A stretch of 30,968 nt of DNA from an uncultured bacterium. Lineage in GTDB: Bacteria; Actinomycetota; Coriobacteriia; Coriobacteriales; Eggerthellaceae. A program made the translations under genes and the position numbers. Position 1 is the first letter of the stretch. Each line of letters opens with the position of its first letter. This document shows positions 7,950-16,025 of this stretch, piece by piece. Location: assembly GCA_905215035.1 (NCBI GenBank), contig CAJMOJ010000018.1, positions 1-30,968 of the forward strand. Direction: 5' to 3'. A model generated the notes under the pieces. That model ran no database searches and was not told the origin of the DNA. It saw only the letters and a list, made by a program, of their open reading frames with translations.

Positions 7950-9764
7950 ATGAAACAGGAAAACATCAGAAACGTTGCCATCATCGCTCATGTTGATCAT
8001 GGTAAGACTACGATGGTTGATCGCTTGTTGTATACCGCGGGGGTTTTTCGTGAGAATCAAGCGGTAGCAGAGCGCGTCCTTGACTCTAATGATCAAGAGC
8101 GCGAGCGTGGTATTACTATTTTGTCTAAAAATATTTCTATCACCTATAAAGATGTCAAGATTAATGTCATTGATACCCCTGGTCATGCTGATTTTGGTGG
8201 TGAGGTTGAGCGTGTTTTGAATATGGCTGACGGCGCTCTCCTTATTGTTGATGCATTTGAGGGTCCTATGCCACAGACGCGTTTTGTTCTCTCCAAGGCG
8301 CTTTCATTAGGCTTGCGTATTGTGGTGGTTATCAACAAAATTGATCGTCCTGGCAGTCGTCCCGAAGAAGTTCTTGACGAAGTTTTTGACTTAATGGTTG
8401 AACTTGATGCAAGTGATGAGCAGCTTGATTTTCCTGTTATCTATGCTTCTGCTATGAATGGTTTTGCGCGCTATGAGGCAGACGATGACAACATGAATAT
8501 GATTCCTCTACTTGATACTATTTTAAAAGAGGTTCCTGCTCCTGATTGTGAACCTAATGGTCCGGTTGCTTTACAGATTTGCACCGTTGATCACTCAAGT
8601 TTTGTGGGTCGCATTGGTGTTGGTCGCCTGTTCTCGGGCACTATGCATAAAAACGAGCCAGTCCTTATCATTAAAAACGATGGTACCCGCTACAACACTC
8701 AAATCAAACAAGTTTTCACTTTTGAAGAATTGGGTAAAAAAGAAGTGGAAGAAGCGTATGCCGGTGACATTATTGCGGTCGTTGGCGTAGAAGACGCTGA
8801 TATTGGAGATATGGTTACTAATCGTGACACTCCCGTTATGCTTGACCCTATTCAGGTTGAAGAGCCTACTATGGCGGTTGTGTTCGAGGCATCAACTTCT
8901 CCTTTAGTAGGCCGCGAGGGAGAAATTGTTGGTGCTCGTCAGCTTAAAGAACGTCTCAATAAAGAAGCAGAGTCCAACATTTCTATGCGTATTACGGAGA
9001 CTGAAGATAAGTCAGGTATGGAAGTGGCGGGTCGCGGCTTGCTACATCTTTCTGTTTTAATGGAGACCATGCGTCGCGAAGGATTTGAATTCCAGGTTGG
9101 TCGTCCTCGCGTCATTATTAAAACCGATGAAGCAGGTAATAAGCTTGAACCAATCGAGGAAGCAACTGTTGATACGCCGAGTGAGTATGCTGGAAAGTGT
9201 ATTGAAGTATTCGGTTCTGCAGGTGGTGAGATGACCGATATGTTCCAGCGTGGGGAACAAACTCATCTTGTTTTTAAGATTCCTTCACGTGGAACCATGG
9301 GATTGCGCACCAAGCTCTTAAATGCAACACGTGGTGAAGCAACTATGTTTCATCATTTTAGTGAGTATGGTCCTTATCGTGGTGAATTCCAAGGCCGCAA
9401 GAATGGTTCTATGATTGCAATGGCAACTGAGAAGTCTGTTGCCTACGCGCTTGATACGCTTCAACAACGTGGCCGCTTGTTTGTGGGTCCTGGTGAGGAT
9501 TGCTACGAGGGAATGATTGTTGGTGAGTCTGCTAAGGAAGGCGATATGGTTGTTAATGTCGCTAAAGCTAAGCAGTTAGGCAATCAACGCTCAAGTGGTG
9601 CTGATAAGGCTATCCAGCTTACACCGCCTGTTACCTTCACGCTTGAAGAGGCGCTTGAGTATATTGAAGATGATGAGTTGGTTGAAATCACGCCAGCTTC
9701 TATTCGTCTGCGTAAGCGCATTTTATCAGCAACGCAACGCAAGAAGGAAGCCAAAAACAAATAG
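7950..9764 (+). CDS. typA: Ribosome-associated GTPase TypA/BipA
   Basis: Translational GTPase of the elongation-factor family. It binds the ribosome and is needed for growth under stress and low temperature in other bacteria. The 604-residue product from ATG 7950 (GGAGAG 8 bases upstream) has the full set of G motifs near the N-terminus: P-loop AHVDHGKTT, switch II DTPGHADF and NKID, followed by EF-like domains II, III and V and the TypA-specific C-terminal domain (for example GRLFVGPGEDCYEGMI). Length fits the family (about 600-615). The in-frame ATG at 7902 lies inside the upstream terminator hairpin and is rejected. No partner genes are coupled to it. Confidence 0.97.
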   Translation: MKQENIRNVAIIAHVDHGKTTMVDRLLYTAGVFRENQAVAERVLDSNDQERERGITILSKNISITYKDVKINVIDTPGHADFGGEVERVLNMADGALLIVDAFEGPMPQTRFVLSKALSLGLRIVVVINKIDRPGSRPEEVLDEVFDLMVELDASDEQLDFPVIYASAMNGFARYEADDDNMNMIPLLDTILKEVPAPDCEPNGPVALQICTVDHSSFVGRIGVGRLFSGTMHKNEPVLIIKNDGTRYNTQIKQVFTFEELGKKEVEEAYAGDIIAVVGVEDADIGDMVTNRDTPVMLDPIQVEEPTMAVVFEASTSPLVGREGEIVGARQLKERLNKEAESNISMRITETEDKSGMEVAGRGLLHLSVLMETMRREGFEFQVGRPRVIIKTDEAGNKLEPIEEATVDTPSEYAGKCIEVFGSAGGEMTDMFQRGEQTHLVFKIPSRGTMGLRTKLLNATRGEATMFHHFSEYGPYRGEFQGRKNGSMIAMATEKSVAYALDTLQQRGRLFVGPGEDCYEGMIVGESAKEGDMVVNVAKAKQLGNQRSSGADKAIQLTPPVTFTLEEALEYIEDDELVEITPASIRLRKRILSATQRKKEAKNK

Positions 9765-9798
9765 AGCTTTTGTCGCAAGAGTTACAAGATAAGTACAT

Positions 9799-9832
9799 GA
9801 GGGGCGCCATGCAAATACGGCGCCTCTTTTTA
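9799..9832 (+). terminator. Terminator after typA
   Basis: AGGGGCGCC (9800-9808) pairs with GGCGCCTCT (9819-9827) with one G-U pair and a 10-base loop, followed by TTTTTAT. It lies 35 bases after the typA stop. Confidence 0.85.
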
Positions 9833-10178
9833 TATAACCCTTTTTACATAGAGAGCATCATAAGAGGTATAAGGAGGGGGTATAAGGGTACTTGTCAAAC
9901 CGCGATGTCCAACCGCGCTGCAAAGACATGCTGCAAAACCATGATGTGGACAAAGTGTGAAGAGAACAGGCCAAATAATGCATTTACCGTGTACATAATC
10001 GATCCTAATTACATCAAGAGTCTAAGATGCGCCATAATAACTACGCTAACTTTTTTTGCAGTTCCGTAACAGTTGTTTCGGGCATCTTGCATGTAGTTTG
10101 TATCTCCTATGTCACATACACTCAAAACGCACTTTGCCATAGTGAGATAGAGAGTACAGCATGATTTAGACAAAGGTA
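9833..10178. other. Intergenic region, no gene seen
   Basis: About 350 bases between typA and the lipoprotein gene. A 99-codon open frame overlaps it (9770-10069) but begins inside the end of typA, runs through the terminator, and has no protein character I recognise. No clear promoter pair for the downstream gene was found. Confidence 0.55.
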
Positions 10179-10205
10179 TTGGACACAATTCAGAAAAGAG
10201 ACTCA

Positions 10206-11387
10206 ATGAAACAGGGTGTTTTAGTCAAACGATTTGGCGTCGCTGTTATGGCGAGCATCTTTGCTTTAGCTTCAGCTTTTGCGCTGAGTGGTTGTGCGGG
10301 CAACAATTATGGTTACACAGGTGGTGTGGCAGCTACGGTTAATGGGTCAGAAATTCAAGAAGACACCATTACCAAGTATGTTCAGGATTTCCGTACGAGT
10401 GCGGAACTTACTGAGGATGATGCTTGGGCAGAATGGATGAATCAATCTTCATTTGAGCCTAAGACAGTACGTGAGAATGTTATTGACTATTACGTTGAGA
10501 AAGAGTTGGTAAACCAAGCTTGTGCTGAGTATGAGATTACGGTTGATCCCTCTGAGGTGCAAGAGCAGCTTGATGCCATGAAGGCCAACTATCAAGATGA
10601 TGCTGCCTGGAAAGAGGCTCTTGAAAATGCCGGCATCACTGAAGATGAATACAAAGAAGCTATCGATGAGGGTTTGAAAAAGCAGCGCTTGCAGGAGAAA
10701 GTTGCTGCAGATGCAACAGTGACTGACGAAGAGCTTTTAGAGATGTTTAACATGTATAAGTCCATGTTTGAGAATTCTCATAAATCAAGCCATATTCTCT
10801 TTAGCTCTGGCGATGAGGCTACTGCTCAAGAAGTTCTTGATAAAATCAACAATGGCGAAATCACCTTTGAGGATGCAGCTCGTCAGTATTCACAAGATTC
10901 CGCTTCTGCTGAAAAAGGTGGCGATGTAGGTTGGGATACCCTTTCTAGCTTCGTTACCGAGTATCAAGATGCACTTTCAGGTCTTTCTAAAGGACAAATG
11001 TCAGGTTTAGTAACCTCTGAGTACGGTACACATATCATCCTTTGTACTGACACCTATACTCCAGCAGAGAATACAACAGCTATAGCTGATATCCCTACTG
11101 AGTTTGTTGATTATATGCGCAATATTTTGCTCAGCCAAAATCAGTCAACCATGTATCAAGAGTGGTACACCAGCTACAAAGACAATGCAGAAATCGTGAT
11201 TAATGATATGCCTGAAAAGGTGCCTTACAATATCGATATGTCTCACTATGAGAATGCCGATGAGACAGTGACCGAGGAAGAGTTCCCAACAGTTGAGGGT
11301 GAAGCTTCCGAAGGTGATACTTCTGCTGAAGGATCCACTGAAGGCGATGCAGCACAGAGCGATGGATCCACTGAAGGTGGCGAGTAA
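10206..11387 (+). CDS. Parvulin-type peptidyl-prolyl isomerase lipoprotein
   Basis: Extracytoplasmic foldase of the SurA/PrsA type. It catalyses cis-trans isomerisation of prolyl bonds in exported proteins. The 393-residue product from ATG 10206 has a lipoprotein signal with lipobox ALSGC (Cys30), a SurA-like N-terminal helical domain (about 45-185; starts with AATVNGSEIQ) and a PpiC rotamase domain (about 193-280; KSSHILF, GGDVGW, YGTHIILC). It ends in an acidic Ser/Gly/Thr-rich tail with a GSTEG repeat. The alternative TTG start at 10179 would put a poor leader before the signal peptide. It is probably important for folding surface proteins such as the adhesin at the left. A lone ABC ATPase follows closely. 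Confidence 0.9.
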   Translation: MKQGVLVKRFGVAVMASIFALASAFALSGCAGNNYGYTGGVAATVNGSEIQEDTITKYVQDFRTSAELTEDDAWAEWMNQSSFEPKTVRENVIDYYVEKELVNQACAEYEITVDPSEVQEQLDAMKANYQDDAAWKEALENAGITEDEYKEAIDEGLKKQRLQEKVAADATVTDEELLEMFNMYKSMFENSHKSSHILFSSGDEATAQEVLDKINNGEITFEDAARQYSQDSASAEKGGDVGWDTLSSFVTEYQDALSGLSKGQMSGLVTSEYGTHIILCTDTYTPAENTTAIADIPTEFVDYMRNILLSQNQSTMYQEWYTSYKDNAEIVINDMPEKVPYNIDMSHYENADETVTEEEFPTVEGEASEGDTSAEGSTEGDAAQSDGSTEGGE

Positions 11388-11418
11388 GATTACTACTTCA
11401 GCTAGATCTAACTGCTCT

Positions 11419-12300
11419 ATGAGCGCTGATACATACACTGCTTCCATGGCCGCATCTGATACACCAGATGCGGCTTCGCCTATTTCGGCATCTGCAGCAT
11501 GCGATCGTTCCACTCTTCCTCCGTTGATCGAGCTCAATGATGCAGTTGTGCGCCGCCAAGGCAATGTCATATTAGACGTCGATCATTTTCAGCTCGAGCA
11601 AGGTCAAAGCATTGCAATCCTTGGCCCTAACGGTGCAGGCAAGTCAACTTTTATTCAGCTGATGACGCGCGAGATTCTGCCACTTCATCGTGATAATCCG
11701 CCTGTGTATTTCAAGGGTGATGATCGTGCGACACTTGCCGATATTAAATCGGTGATGGGCGTTGTTTCATCGACTATGCAAGATCAAATTACGGTGCAGC
11801 TCCCTGTCCTTGAGATTGTCTGCGGCGGTTTGTTTGGTGCGCTTGGGGTGCCCAGTCATTGTGTGGTGACTGATGAATCACTTGCTCGCGCTCATGCGGC
11901 GCTTGATATGGTAGGTGTGGGGCATTTGGCAGATCGTGGTATCAAGACGCTCTCTTCTGGCCAAGCGCGTCGTGTGCTTATTGCGCGGGCACTTATTCAT
12001 GATCCTGAGGTTCTTGTGTTTGATGAACCAACAACCGGTCTTGACCCAGAAGGCATGTTTTACGTCCGCAAAGCCATGCGCGATTTACATCATGCCGGCA
12101 AATCTATCATTTTGGTCACGCACTATCCAGAAGACATTATTCCTGAGATCGACCGCGTTTTGATGATTAAGGATGCGCATATTTTTGACGATGGGACTAA
12201 GGCAGAGAAGCTTACTTCTGACCGTATGAGCGCTCTTTTTGATGTTCCGCTGAAGATTTTGGCGCAAGATGGATTTTATTCTCTTGTCAGTGCGTACTAA
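11419..12300 (+). CDS. ABC transporter-type ATPase without membrane partner
   Basis: ATP-binding cassette protein of about 294 residues. Walker A is GPNGAGKST, the signature is LSSGQARR (Ser for the usual Gly in LSGGQ), Walker B is VLVFDEPTTGLDP, and the H-loop His is in LVTHYPED. The overall pattern recalls the ModF/CAF16-like branch of single ABC ATPases. No permease or binding protein is adjacent, so the partner is encoded elsewhere or the protein works alone. The open frame reaches back into the preceding lipoprotein gene; ATG 11419, the first after that stop, is preferred although its ribosome binding site is weak, and ATG 11446 is an alternative. The first 40 residues are Ala/Ser/Thr-rich and probably disordered. 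The substrate is unknown. Confidence 0.85.
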   Translation: MSADTYTASMAASDTPDAASPISASAACDRSTLPPLIELNDAVVRRQGNVILDVDHFQLEQGQSIAILGPNGAGKSTFIQLMTREILPLHRDNPPVYFKGDDRATLADIKSVMGVVSSTMQDQITVQLPVLEIVCGGLFGALGVPSHCVVTDESLARAHAALDMVGVGHLADRGIKTLSSGQARRVLIARALIHDPEVLVFDEPTTGLDPEGMFYVRKAMRDLHHAGKSIILVTHYPEDIIPEIDRVLMIKDAHIFDDGTKAEKLTSDRMSALFDVPLKILAQDGFYSLVSAY

Positions 12301-12311
12301 TTTGCTATAAT
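12284..12311 (+). promoter_or_regulatory. Promoter of tRNA-Ser(GGA)
   Basis: TTGTCA (12284-12289), 16 bases, TATAAT (12306-12311). It overlaps the last codons of the ABC ATPase gene and lies about 54 bases before the mature tRNA. Confidence 0.7.
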
Positions 12312-12364
12312 TCTTGGTCGCATGTAGTGTCTGCGCAATACGTGGATATGCATGGGTCAAACAA

Positions 12365-12457
12365 GGAGAGATGTCCGAGTCTGGCTTAAGGAGCACGATT
12401 GGAAATCGTGTATACGCCAAAAGCGTATCTGGGGTTCGAATCCCCATCTCTCCGCCA
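12365..12457 (+). tRNA. tRNA-Ser (GGA)
   Basis: Acceptor stem GGAGAGA/TCTCTCC, class II long variable arm (TATACGCCAAAAGCGTATC), anticodon loop TTGGAAA with GGA, T-arm GGGGTTCGAATCCCC, G discriminator and encoded CCA at 12455-12457. Confidence 0.96.
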
Positions 12458-12466
12458 GAAAATTTC

Positions 12467-12492
12467 AAACGCCCGCTGAGGGCGTTTTATTT
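12467..12492 (+). terminator. Terminator after tRNA-Ser(GGA)
   Basis: AAACGCCC (12467-12474) pairs with GGGCGTTT (12480-12487), 5-base loop, followed by TATTTT. Confidence 0.88.
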
Positions 12493-12581
12493 TAGCCGGT
12501 AGGGTTTACAATATCGTTCATGGCGAAGGTTATGGTGAACAACTGCGAAAACCCTATCGACATACAATTGAATAGCGTTTT

Positions 12582-12674
12582 GGAAGGATGGCAGAGCGGC
12601 TGAATGCGGCGGTCTCGAAAACCGTTTTACCGGCACTCCCGGTAACGAGGGTTCAAATCCCTCTCCTTCCGCCA
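12582..12674 (+). tRNA. tRNA-Ser (CGA)
   Basis: Acceptor stem GGAAGGA/TCCTTCC, anticodon loop CTCGAAA with CGA, long variable arm with ACCGGCACTCCCGGT, T-arm AGGGTTCAAATCCCT, encoded CCA at 12672-12674. Its 3' terminator is almost identical to that of tRNA-Phe at 26544. Confidence 0.96.
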
Positions 12675-12682
12675 GAGTTTTC

Positions 12683-12717
12683 AACCCGTTTTGCGCAGGT
12701 CAAAGCGGGTTTTCTTT
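12683..12717 (+). terminator. Terminator after tRNA-Ser(CGA)
   Basis: AACCCG (12683-12688) pairs with CGGGTT (12706-12711), followed by TTCTTT. The 17-base loop TTTTGCGCAGGTCAAAG recurs, minus one base, behind tRNA-Phe. Confidence 0.75.
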
Positions 12718-12744
12718 ATGCTCATCGCAATAGGAGACATGCCT

Positions 12745-12873
12745 ATGCGTCAGCAGAGAGTGTCAAAGCGCGTCTTAAAAAGCCTAAAGCAGGGCGATCG
12801 CGCAAGAAAGCACAAGAGGTATAAGATCGGGTTATTGTCACCAAGTATTGCCCGTGTGATTTCTTACTTATAA
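12745..12873 (+). CDS. Possible 42-residue highly basic protein
   Basis: Small open frame with AGGAG 8 bases before ATG 12745. The product begins MRQQRVSKRVLKSLK and is very rich in Arg and Lys (13 of the first 28 residues), ending with a short hydrophobic stretch LLSPSIARVISYL. Basic character and good ribosome binding site favour a real small protein, perhaps RNA- or DNA-binding. No family is recognised, and position between a tRNA terminator and a promoter is also compatible with a chance ORF. Confidence 0.35.
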   Translation: MRQQRVSKRVLKSLKQGDRARKHKRYKIGLLSPSIARVISYL

Positions 12874-12891
12874 AACGGCAAAAATTATAAT
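12861..12891 (+). promoter_or_regulatory. Candidate promoter of the nitroreductase gene
   Basis: TATAAT at 12886-12891 with a poor -35 region (TTCTTA at 12861-12866, 19-base spacing). A start about 7 bases downstream would place the long inverted repeat at 12912-12948 in the transcribed leader. Confidence 0.45.
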
Positions 12892-12911
12892 TAGGAAACG
12901 TGAATAAGCTT

Positions 12912-12948
12912 CCTTAATTCTAATAAAGTTCAAATATTAGAATTAAGG
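12912..12948. promoter_or_regulatory. Perfect 14-bp inverted repeat, probable operator
   Basis: CCTTAATTCTAATA (12912-12925) and TATTAGAATTAAGG (12935-12948) are exact inverted copies separated by 9 bases, directly followed by a second partial copy ATTAAGGACGA. It lies between the TATAAT and the nitroreductase start. AT-rich dyads of this size near a promoter usually bind a dimeric repressor (for example MarR or TetR type). An RNA hairpin acting on the leader is the alternative. Confidence 0.6.
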
Positions 12949-13000
12949 ACGATTAAGGACGACGATACTAGCGTAGCAGTTTTAAGTAAATGAGGCAGCC

Positions 13001-13894
13001 ATGATAGAAATCGATACGAGTAAGTGCATGGGGTGTGGCGCTTGTGCTTCAAACTGCGTTGCACATAACATTGATATGGTGACGCGCGGTGAGGATGGCG
13101 AATTTGCGGGTGCGGGTAGCAGCTCTGGCATTGATGCTGGTGCAAACGCACGCGTTGCGAACGTACTTCATGAATGCTTTTTGTGCGGTCAGTGCGTGGC
13201 AATTTGTCCTGAGGGAGCACCGCGTAATCCCTACTACCAAGAAGAATTGGTTACCTATGATCCTGAGACATGTGATTTGCCGACGCAAAATGTGGTTAAT
13301 ACGGTGAAACTAAGGCGCTCGATTAGGAACTTTGCAGGACAAGCAATTCTGCACGAGATTTGGCATATGCTCACCGTTGATGTTGGCGGCCATACACCTA
13401 CAGCAAAGAATAGACAACAAAACAGGTTCTATATCATCCAAAATCAGCTTCCTGAGTTTAAAGATTTGATTTGGAGTGCTCTGCGTCAAGCATATGAAGC
13501 GACTACGTATGAAGAGGAGCAAGCAGGTGCTAAAGCAGGGCAGCCAACACTTCCTGCTGACTATCAAACAATAGGACGCATGCTTGCAAATTACGATGAG
13601 GGTCGTGAAGATTATTTATTTAGAAATGCGCCATCGGTACTCTGCATTGAATCGGCTGATCCGCTTGATGGTGGGCTTGCGGCAGGAGCTATTGAGATGG
13701 CGGCGAGTACAGTTGGTTTAGGAGTGCTCTATAACGGATATTTACGTCGTGCAATTGAAATGCTTCCGCAAGCTTGCGCGTTTCTCGATAGGGAGGTTGG
13801 AAAACCCCTTGCAGCCTGCATGCTTGTTGGATACCCTGATGTAGTTTTTGAGCGCAGTGCACCCCGCCGCCGACCTAGCGTGATCTTGCGCTAA
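13001..13894 (+). CDS. Ferredoxin-nitroreductase fusion protein
   Basis: 297-residue fusion of a 2[4Fe-4S] ferredoxin module and an FMN nitroreductase. Cluster motifs are CMGCGACASNC (about residues 9-19) and CFLCGQCVAIC (about 60-70), and about 30 residues between them are a Gly/Ala/Ser-rich insert. The nitroreductase domain starts at KLRRSIRNF, the usual FMN-phosphate-binding Arg-x-Ser-x-Arg, and contains GGHTPTAKNRQ and the C-terminal MLVGYPD. The fusion allows reduction of nitro or quinone-type substrates with ferredoxin-derived electrons, typical of anaerobes. The true substrate is unknown. Start ATG 13001 has GAGG upstream. It stands alone behind a candidate operator. Confidence 0.93.
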   Translation: MIEIDTSKCMGCGACASNCVAHNIDMVTRGEDGEFAGAGSSSGIDAGANARVANVLHECFLCGQCVAICPEGAPRNPYYQEELVTYDPETCDLPTQNVVNTVKLRRSIRNFAGQAILHEIWHMLTVDVGGHTPTAKNRQQNRFYIIQNQLPEFKDLIWSALRQAYEATTYEEEQAGAKAGQPTLPADYQTIGRMLANYDEGREDYLFRNAPSVLCIESADPLDGGLAAGAIEMAASTVGLGVLYNGYLRRAIEMLPQACAFLDREVGKPLAACMLVGYPDVVFERSAPRRRPSVILR

Positions 13895-14083
13895 CGCATA
13901 ACCCCATCGCTATGCTCTTGGTGAGCCGCTACACTCTGATAAATAGCCGGTAATGATAGTGATTAAGACAGGCTTAATTAAAGGGTACTGGGATGCGTGA
14001 CGATATGCGGCAGTATGCGACTGTATGCAACGGCGGCGCGGCAGTGACTTTGGTAACAACATTGCACGACGATAGGAGCTCAT

Positions 14084-14674
14084 ATGGCTGATCGTATTGT
14101 AGATGCGGAGCATAATACACCGACTGAAGACATTGAGGATGTGCTAAAGGCAGTCATTAAGGCGGTTTTGGACGAGGCTGCTGACAAAATGGATGCGGGG
14201 GAGGATGTTATCCCTTTTACCGGTCTTGCAATTAAAGAAAACCTATTTATTGAGACTCATCCTGGTGATAACGCTGAGGAGTGCTTTTTATCAGCGCGTA
14301 AAGAGGTTCAGGGTGCGCGTGGCGCTACCGCATATGCATTCTGCTATGACGGCTATATTGACACTGAAGCGGGTATGCGTGACGCACTGATTGCTGAGGG
14401 CGGATTGCCTGGTAAAGAAGAGGGCTACGCTTTTGCTTATTTGTATGACGATGAGGGTATCGAACGCGAAGTTGTCTATGTCGGTCCAGCTCCAAACTTC
14501 ATGGAGGGCTTAAAGCTTGAACTGGATATGGAAGGCTCACTTGATCCTACAGCACCTGTGGTTGATATCGCTGGTGAGGCTGCTGCAAAGACGGCTGCAT
14601 CGTATACGGTTGATGATATTGTTGCTATGGCTGAAGAAGCTGAAGCTAACGCTCAGGCTGATGATGACAAGTAG
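14084..14674 (+). CDS. Acidic conserved-looking protein of unknown function
   Basis: 196 residues from ATG 14084, with TAGGAG 6 bases upstream. The protein is strongly acidic and has no signal peptide or membrane helix. A helical N-terminus (IEDVLKAVIKAVLDEAADKM) is followed by a compact alpha/beta-looking part with GATAYAFCYDGYIDTEAGM and GYAFAYLYDDEGIEREVVYV, and an Ala/Glu-rich tail ending QADDDK. I do not recognise the family. It stands alone, followed by its own terminator, so the neighbours give no clue. Confidence 0.8.
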   Translation: MADRIVDAEHNTPTEDIEDVLKAVIKAVLDEAADKMDAGEDVIPFTGLAIKENLFIETHPGDNAEECFLSARKEVQGARGATAYAFCYDGYIDTEAGMRDALIAEGGLPGKEEGYAFAYLYDDEGIEREVVYVGPAPNFMEGLKLELDMEGSLDPTAPVVDIAGEAAAKTAASYTVDDIVAMAEEAEANAQADDDK

Positions 14675-14715
14675 GATGAGTAAAACAAGCTAGACGCATT
14701 GAAAAACTGAAGAGG

Positions 14716-14756
14716 AAGCGCTTCACACGGAAGAAAACGTGGGGAGCGCTTTTGTT
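14716..14756 (+). terminator. Terminator after the acidic protein gene
   Basis: AAGCGCT (14716-14722) pairs with AGCGCTT (14745-14751), followed by TTGTTTAT; the 22-base loop can fold further. It lies about 40 bases after the stop codon. Confidence 0.7.
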
Positions 14757-15030
14757 TATGGTTGTTTATGGTCGAAGAATAGGGTTATAGGACAAAAAGT
14801 GTGTCCGATTTAGGGCGTTACCCCGGTAGCATCCTATTTTTATGCAGAAGAGCTGGGAGAAAACCCGTCATGTGGATTTTTTAGGGCGACCAAATCTGTT
14901 GTTTATATAATAGTTAGCTATGGTAAACTTTTGGTGTAAGCTGTGCTAGATATCTTTTCTGCAAAGATTATTGATACCCAATTTTGCTGTAAAGATATGA
15001 ACGATCTATACAGGAGGGAATGAATATACT

Positions 15031-15144
15031 ATGAGTACTAAATGCCAAAGTCGCAAAAATATTAAAACAGCTATAGTGCACAAGTGCGTTACTGGAATGG
15101 TTGCTCTTTTGATGTGTGCGTTGTCAGTTGCTGTGATGGTATAG
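15031..15144 (+). CDS. Possible 37-residue membrane peptide or truncated signal peptide
   Basis: Short frame from ATG 15031, preceded by AGGAGG at 15012-15017 (13-base spacing, slightly long) and by a TATAAT at 14906-14911. The peptide begins MSTKCQSRKNIKTAIVHK and continues as one hydrophobic helix (CVTGMVALLMCALSVAVMV) to a TAG. Basic start plus helix resembles the signal peptide of a surface protein such as the adhesin at 812, cut by a stop before any mature part. It may be a genuine membrane microprotein or the remnant of a lost surface gene. Confidence 0.4.
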   Translation: MSTKCQSRKNIKTAIVHKCVTGMVALLMCALSVAVMV

Positions 15145-15295
15145 CAGCACTGTTTATAACGAATTTCGTCACTGCGCATTGCCCAACTACTACCTAGAAA
15201 TCTATAAGAATTTATAATAAAAAGGCATGCTTAAATACTTTTCAACAAGTGTAGTTTCCTTGTATTATGAAAGATGGCAAAGGCGGGTGATTTCC

Positions 15296-15625
15296 ATGAC
15301 CGAACATATTCAGTATGCAAAGCTTTTAAAGCTTGTCTCGGTTATAATGGCCATTCTTTTAGCTGCCTTTGTTACGCTTGGTGTCTTGGGAGTGGTTACT
15401 ACTTCTTCTAATAATCATTTTGTTGCCAATGCAAGTCAAGTCGAAGTTATAGAAGCGGATAGCGTTGTGGAAGCAGAGACTATCACAGATGAAGCAACGC
15501 CACTTGCAGCCCATCCTACATCTGAGACGTCTCCTGTTATTGCGGTAGTTGGCATTGTTGGTGCGGTAGTTGCAGCAGGTATTGTGATTGCGCTTTTTAA
15601 TCGTACTAAGCACCATCACTACTAA
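15296..15625 (+). CDS. Small surface or membrane protein with PLA-type anchor motif
   Basis: 109 residues from ATG 15296 (GGGTGA upstream); the longer frame from 15227 has no useful binding site and adds an implausible leader. An N-terminal hydrophobic segment (about 14-36) is followed by a short acidic extracytoplasmic stretch containing ETITDEATPLAAHP. A C-terminal helix (VAVVGIVGAVVAAGIVIALF) and NRTKHHHY complete it. The layout is a miniature version of the adhesin's C-terminus, which carries ETIGDDEDPLAAF before its helix. Function unknown; it could be an accessory envelope protein. A TATAAT at 15213-15218 could serve as -10. Confidence 0.65.
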   Translation: MTEHIQYAKLLKLVSVIMAILLAAFVTLGVLGVVTTSSNNHFVANASQVEVIEADSVVEAETITDEATPLAAHPTSETSPVIAVVGIVGAVVAAGIVIALFNRTKHHHY

Positions 15626-15948
15626 GTTCATTTTAAGACTGGGTAATCTAGCCAAGTTATGGTAGTCGATCCAATCCAATTATTCCTCTCTCCTTTTTTT
15701 CGAATATGTGTCGTATTTGAAAAGCCAGCAGTCTACTAACCTAAGAAAGCTTGGTGGTTTGATAGCTTGTGCGGCCGAGATTCATAAGGTGGATCTTAAT
15801 AAGGTTTAGTTGAGATACTGCTCAGATCTGTTTAAGAAGTACGGCGTAGTGTATCTATTGCATCGGAAAACAGGATGAGCCAGAGTGTGGAGATCTAGTT
15901 AGCAAAAGAACCAGTAACAAAAGTTTTGCCAACTGATTTGAGATTTAA
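15626..15948. other. Intergenic region, no gene seen
   Basis: About 320 bases before the rpsF promoter. No open frame with protein character on either strand. A run of seven T at 15693-15699 has no obvious hairpin in front of it. Nothing else stood out. Confidence 0.55.
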
Positions 15949-15957
15949 TGCTATTAT
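15949..15957 (+). promoter_or_regulatory. Extended -10 promoter of the rpsF operon
   Basis: TGCTATTAT is an extended -10 element (TG-N-TATTAT). TTGCCA at 15926-15931 is a possible but over-distant -35. It leads to a leader of about 60 bases before rpsF. Confidence 0.5.
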
Positions 15958-15975
15958 CGAGCTTACTATTCCTGT

Positions 15976-16000
15976 TCCGGGGTTGCCTTCAGCGCCCGGA
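15976..16000 (+). promoter_or_regulatory. Hairpin in the rpsF leader, candidate S6:S18 autoregulatory element
   Basis: TCCGGG (15976-15981) pairs with CCCGGA (15995-16000) around a 13-base loop, followed by GCCG and the rpsF ribosome binding site. Many bacteria control this operon by binding of the S6:S18 complex to a leader stem with a CCG bulge. The position fits, but I cannot verify the conserved fold. Confidence 0.35.
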
Positions 16001-16025
16001 GCCGTAAGTCCAGAGGAGGTGACAT

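Noticed and set aside
9943..9961. Shared GTGGACAAAGTGT at about 7546 and 9947 as a regulatory repeat
   Set aside because: Only 13 bases, in unrelated contexts; too short to separate from chance.
9770..10069. 99-codon frame after typA
   Set aside because: Starts within typA, passes through its terminator hairpin, and has no recognisable composition or binding site.
12085..12684. Antisense frames across the two tRNA-Ser genes
   Set aside because: They include tRNA-derived peptides (GEMGIRTPDT, EGEGFEPSLPG) well known as false proteins.
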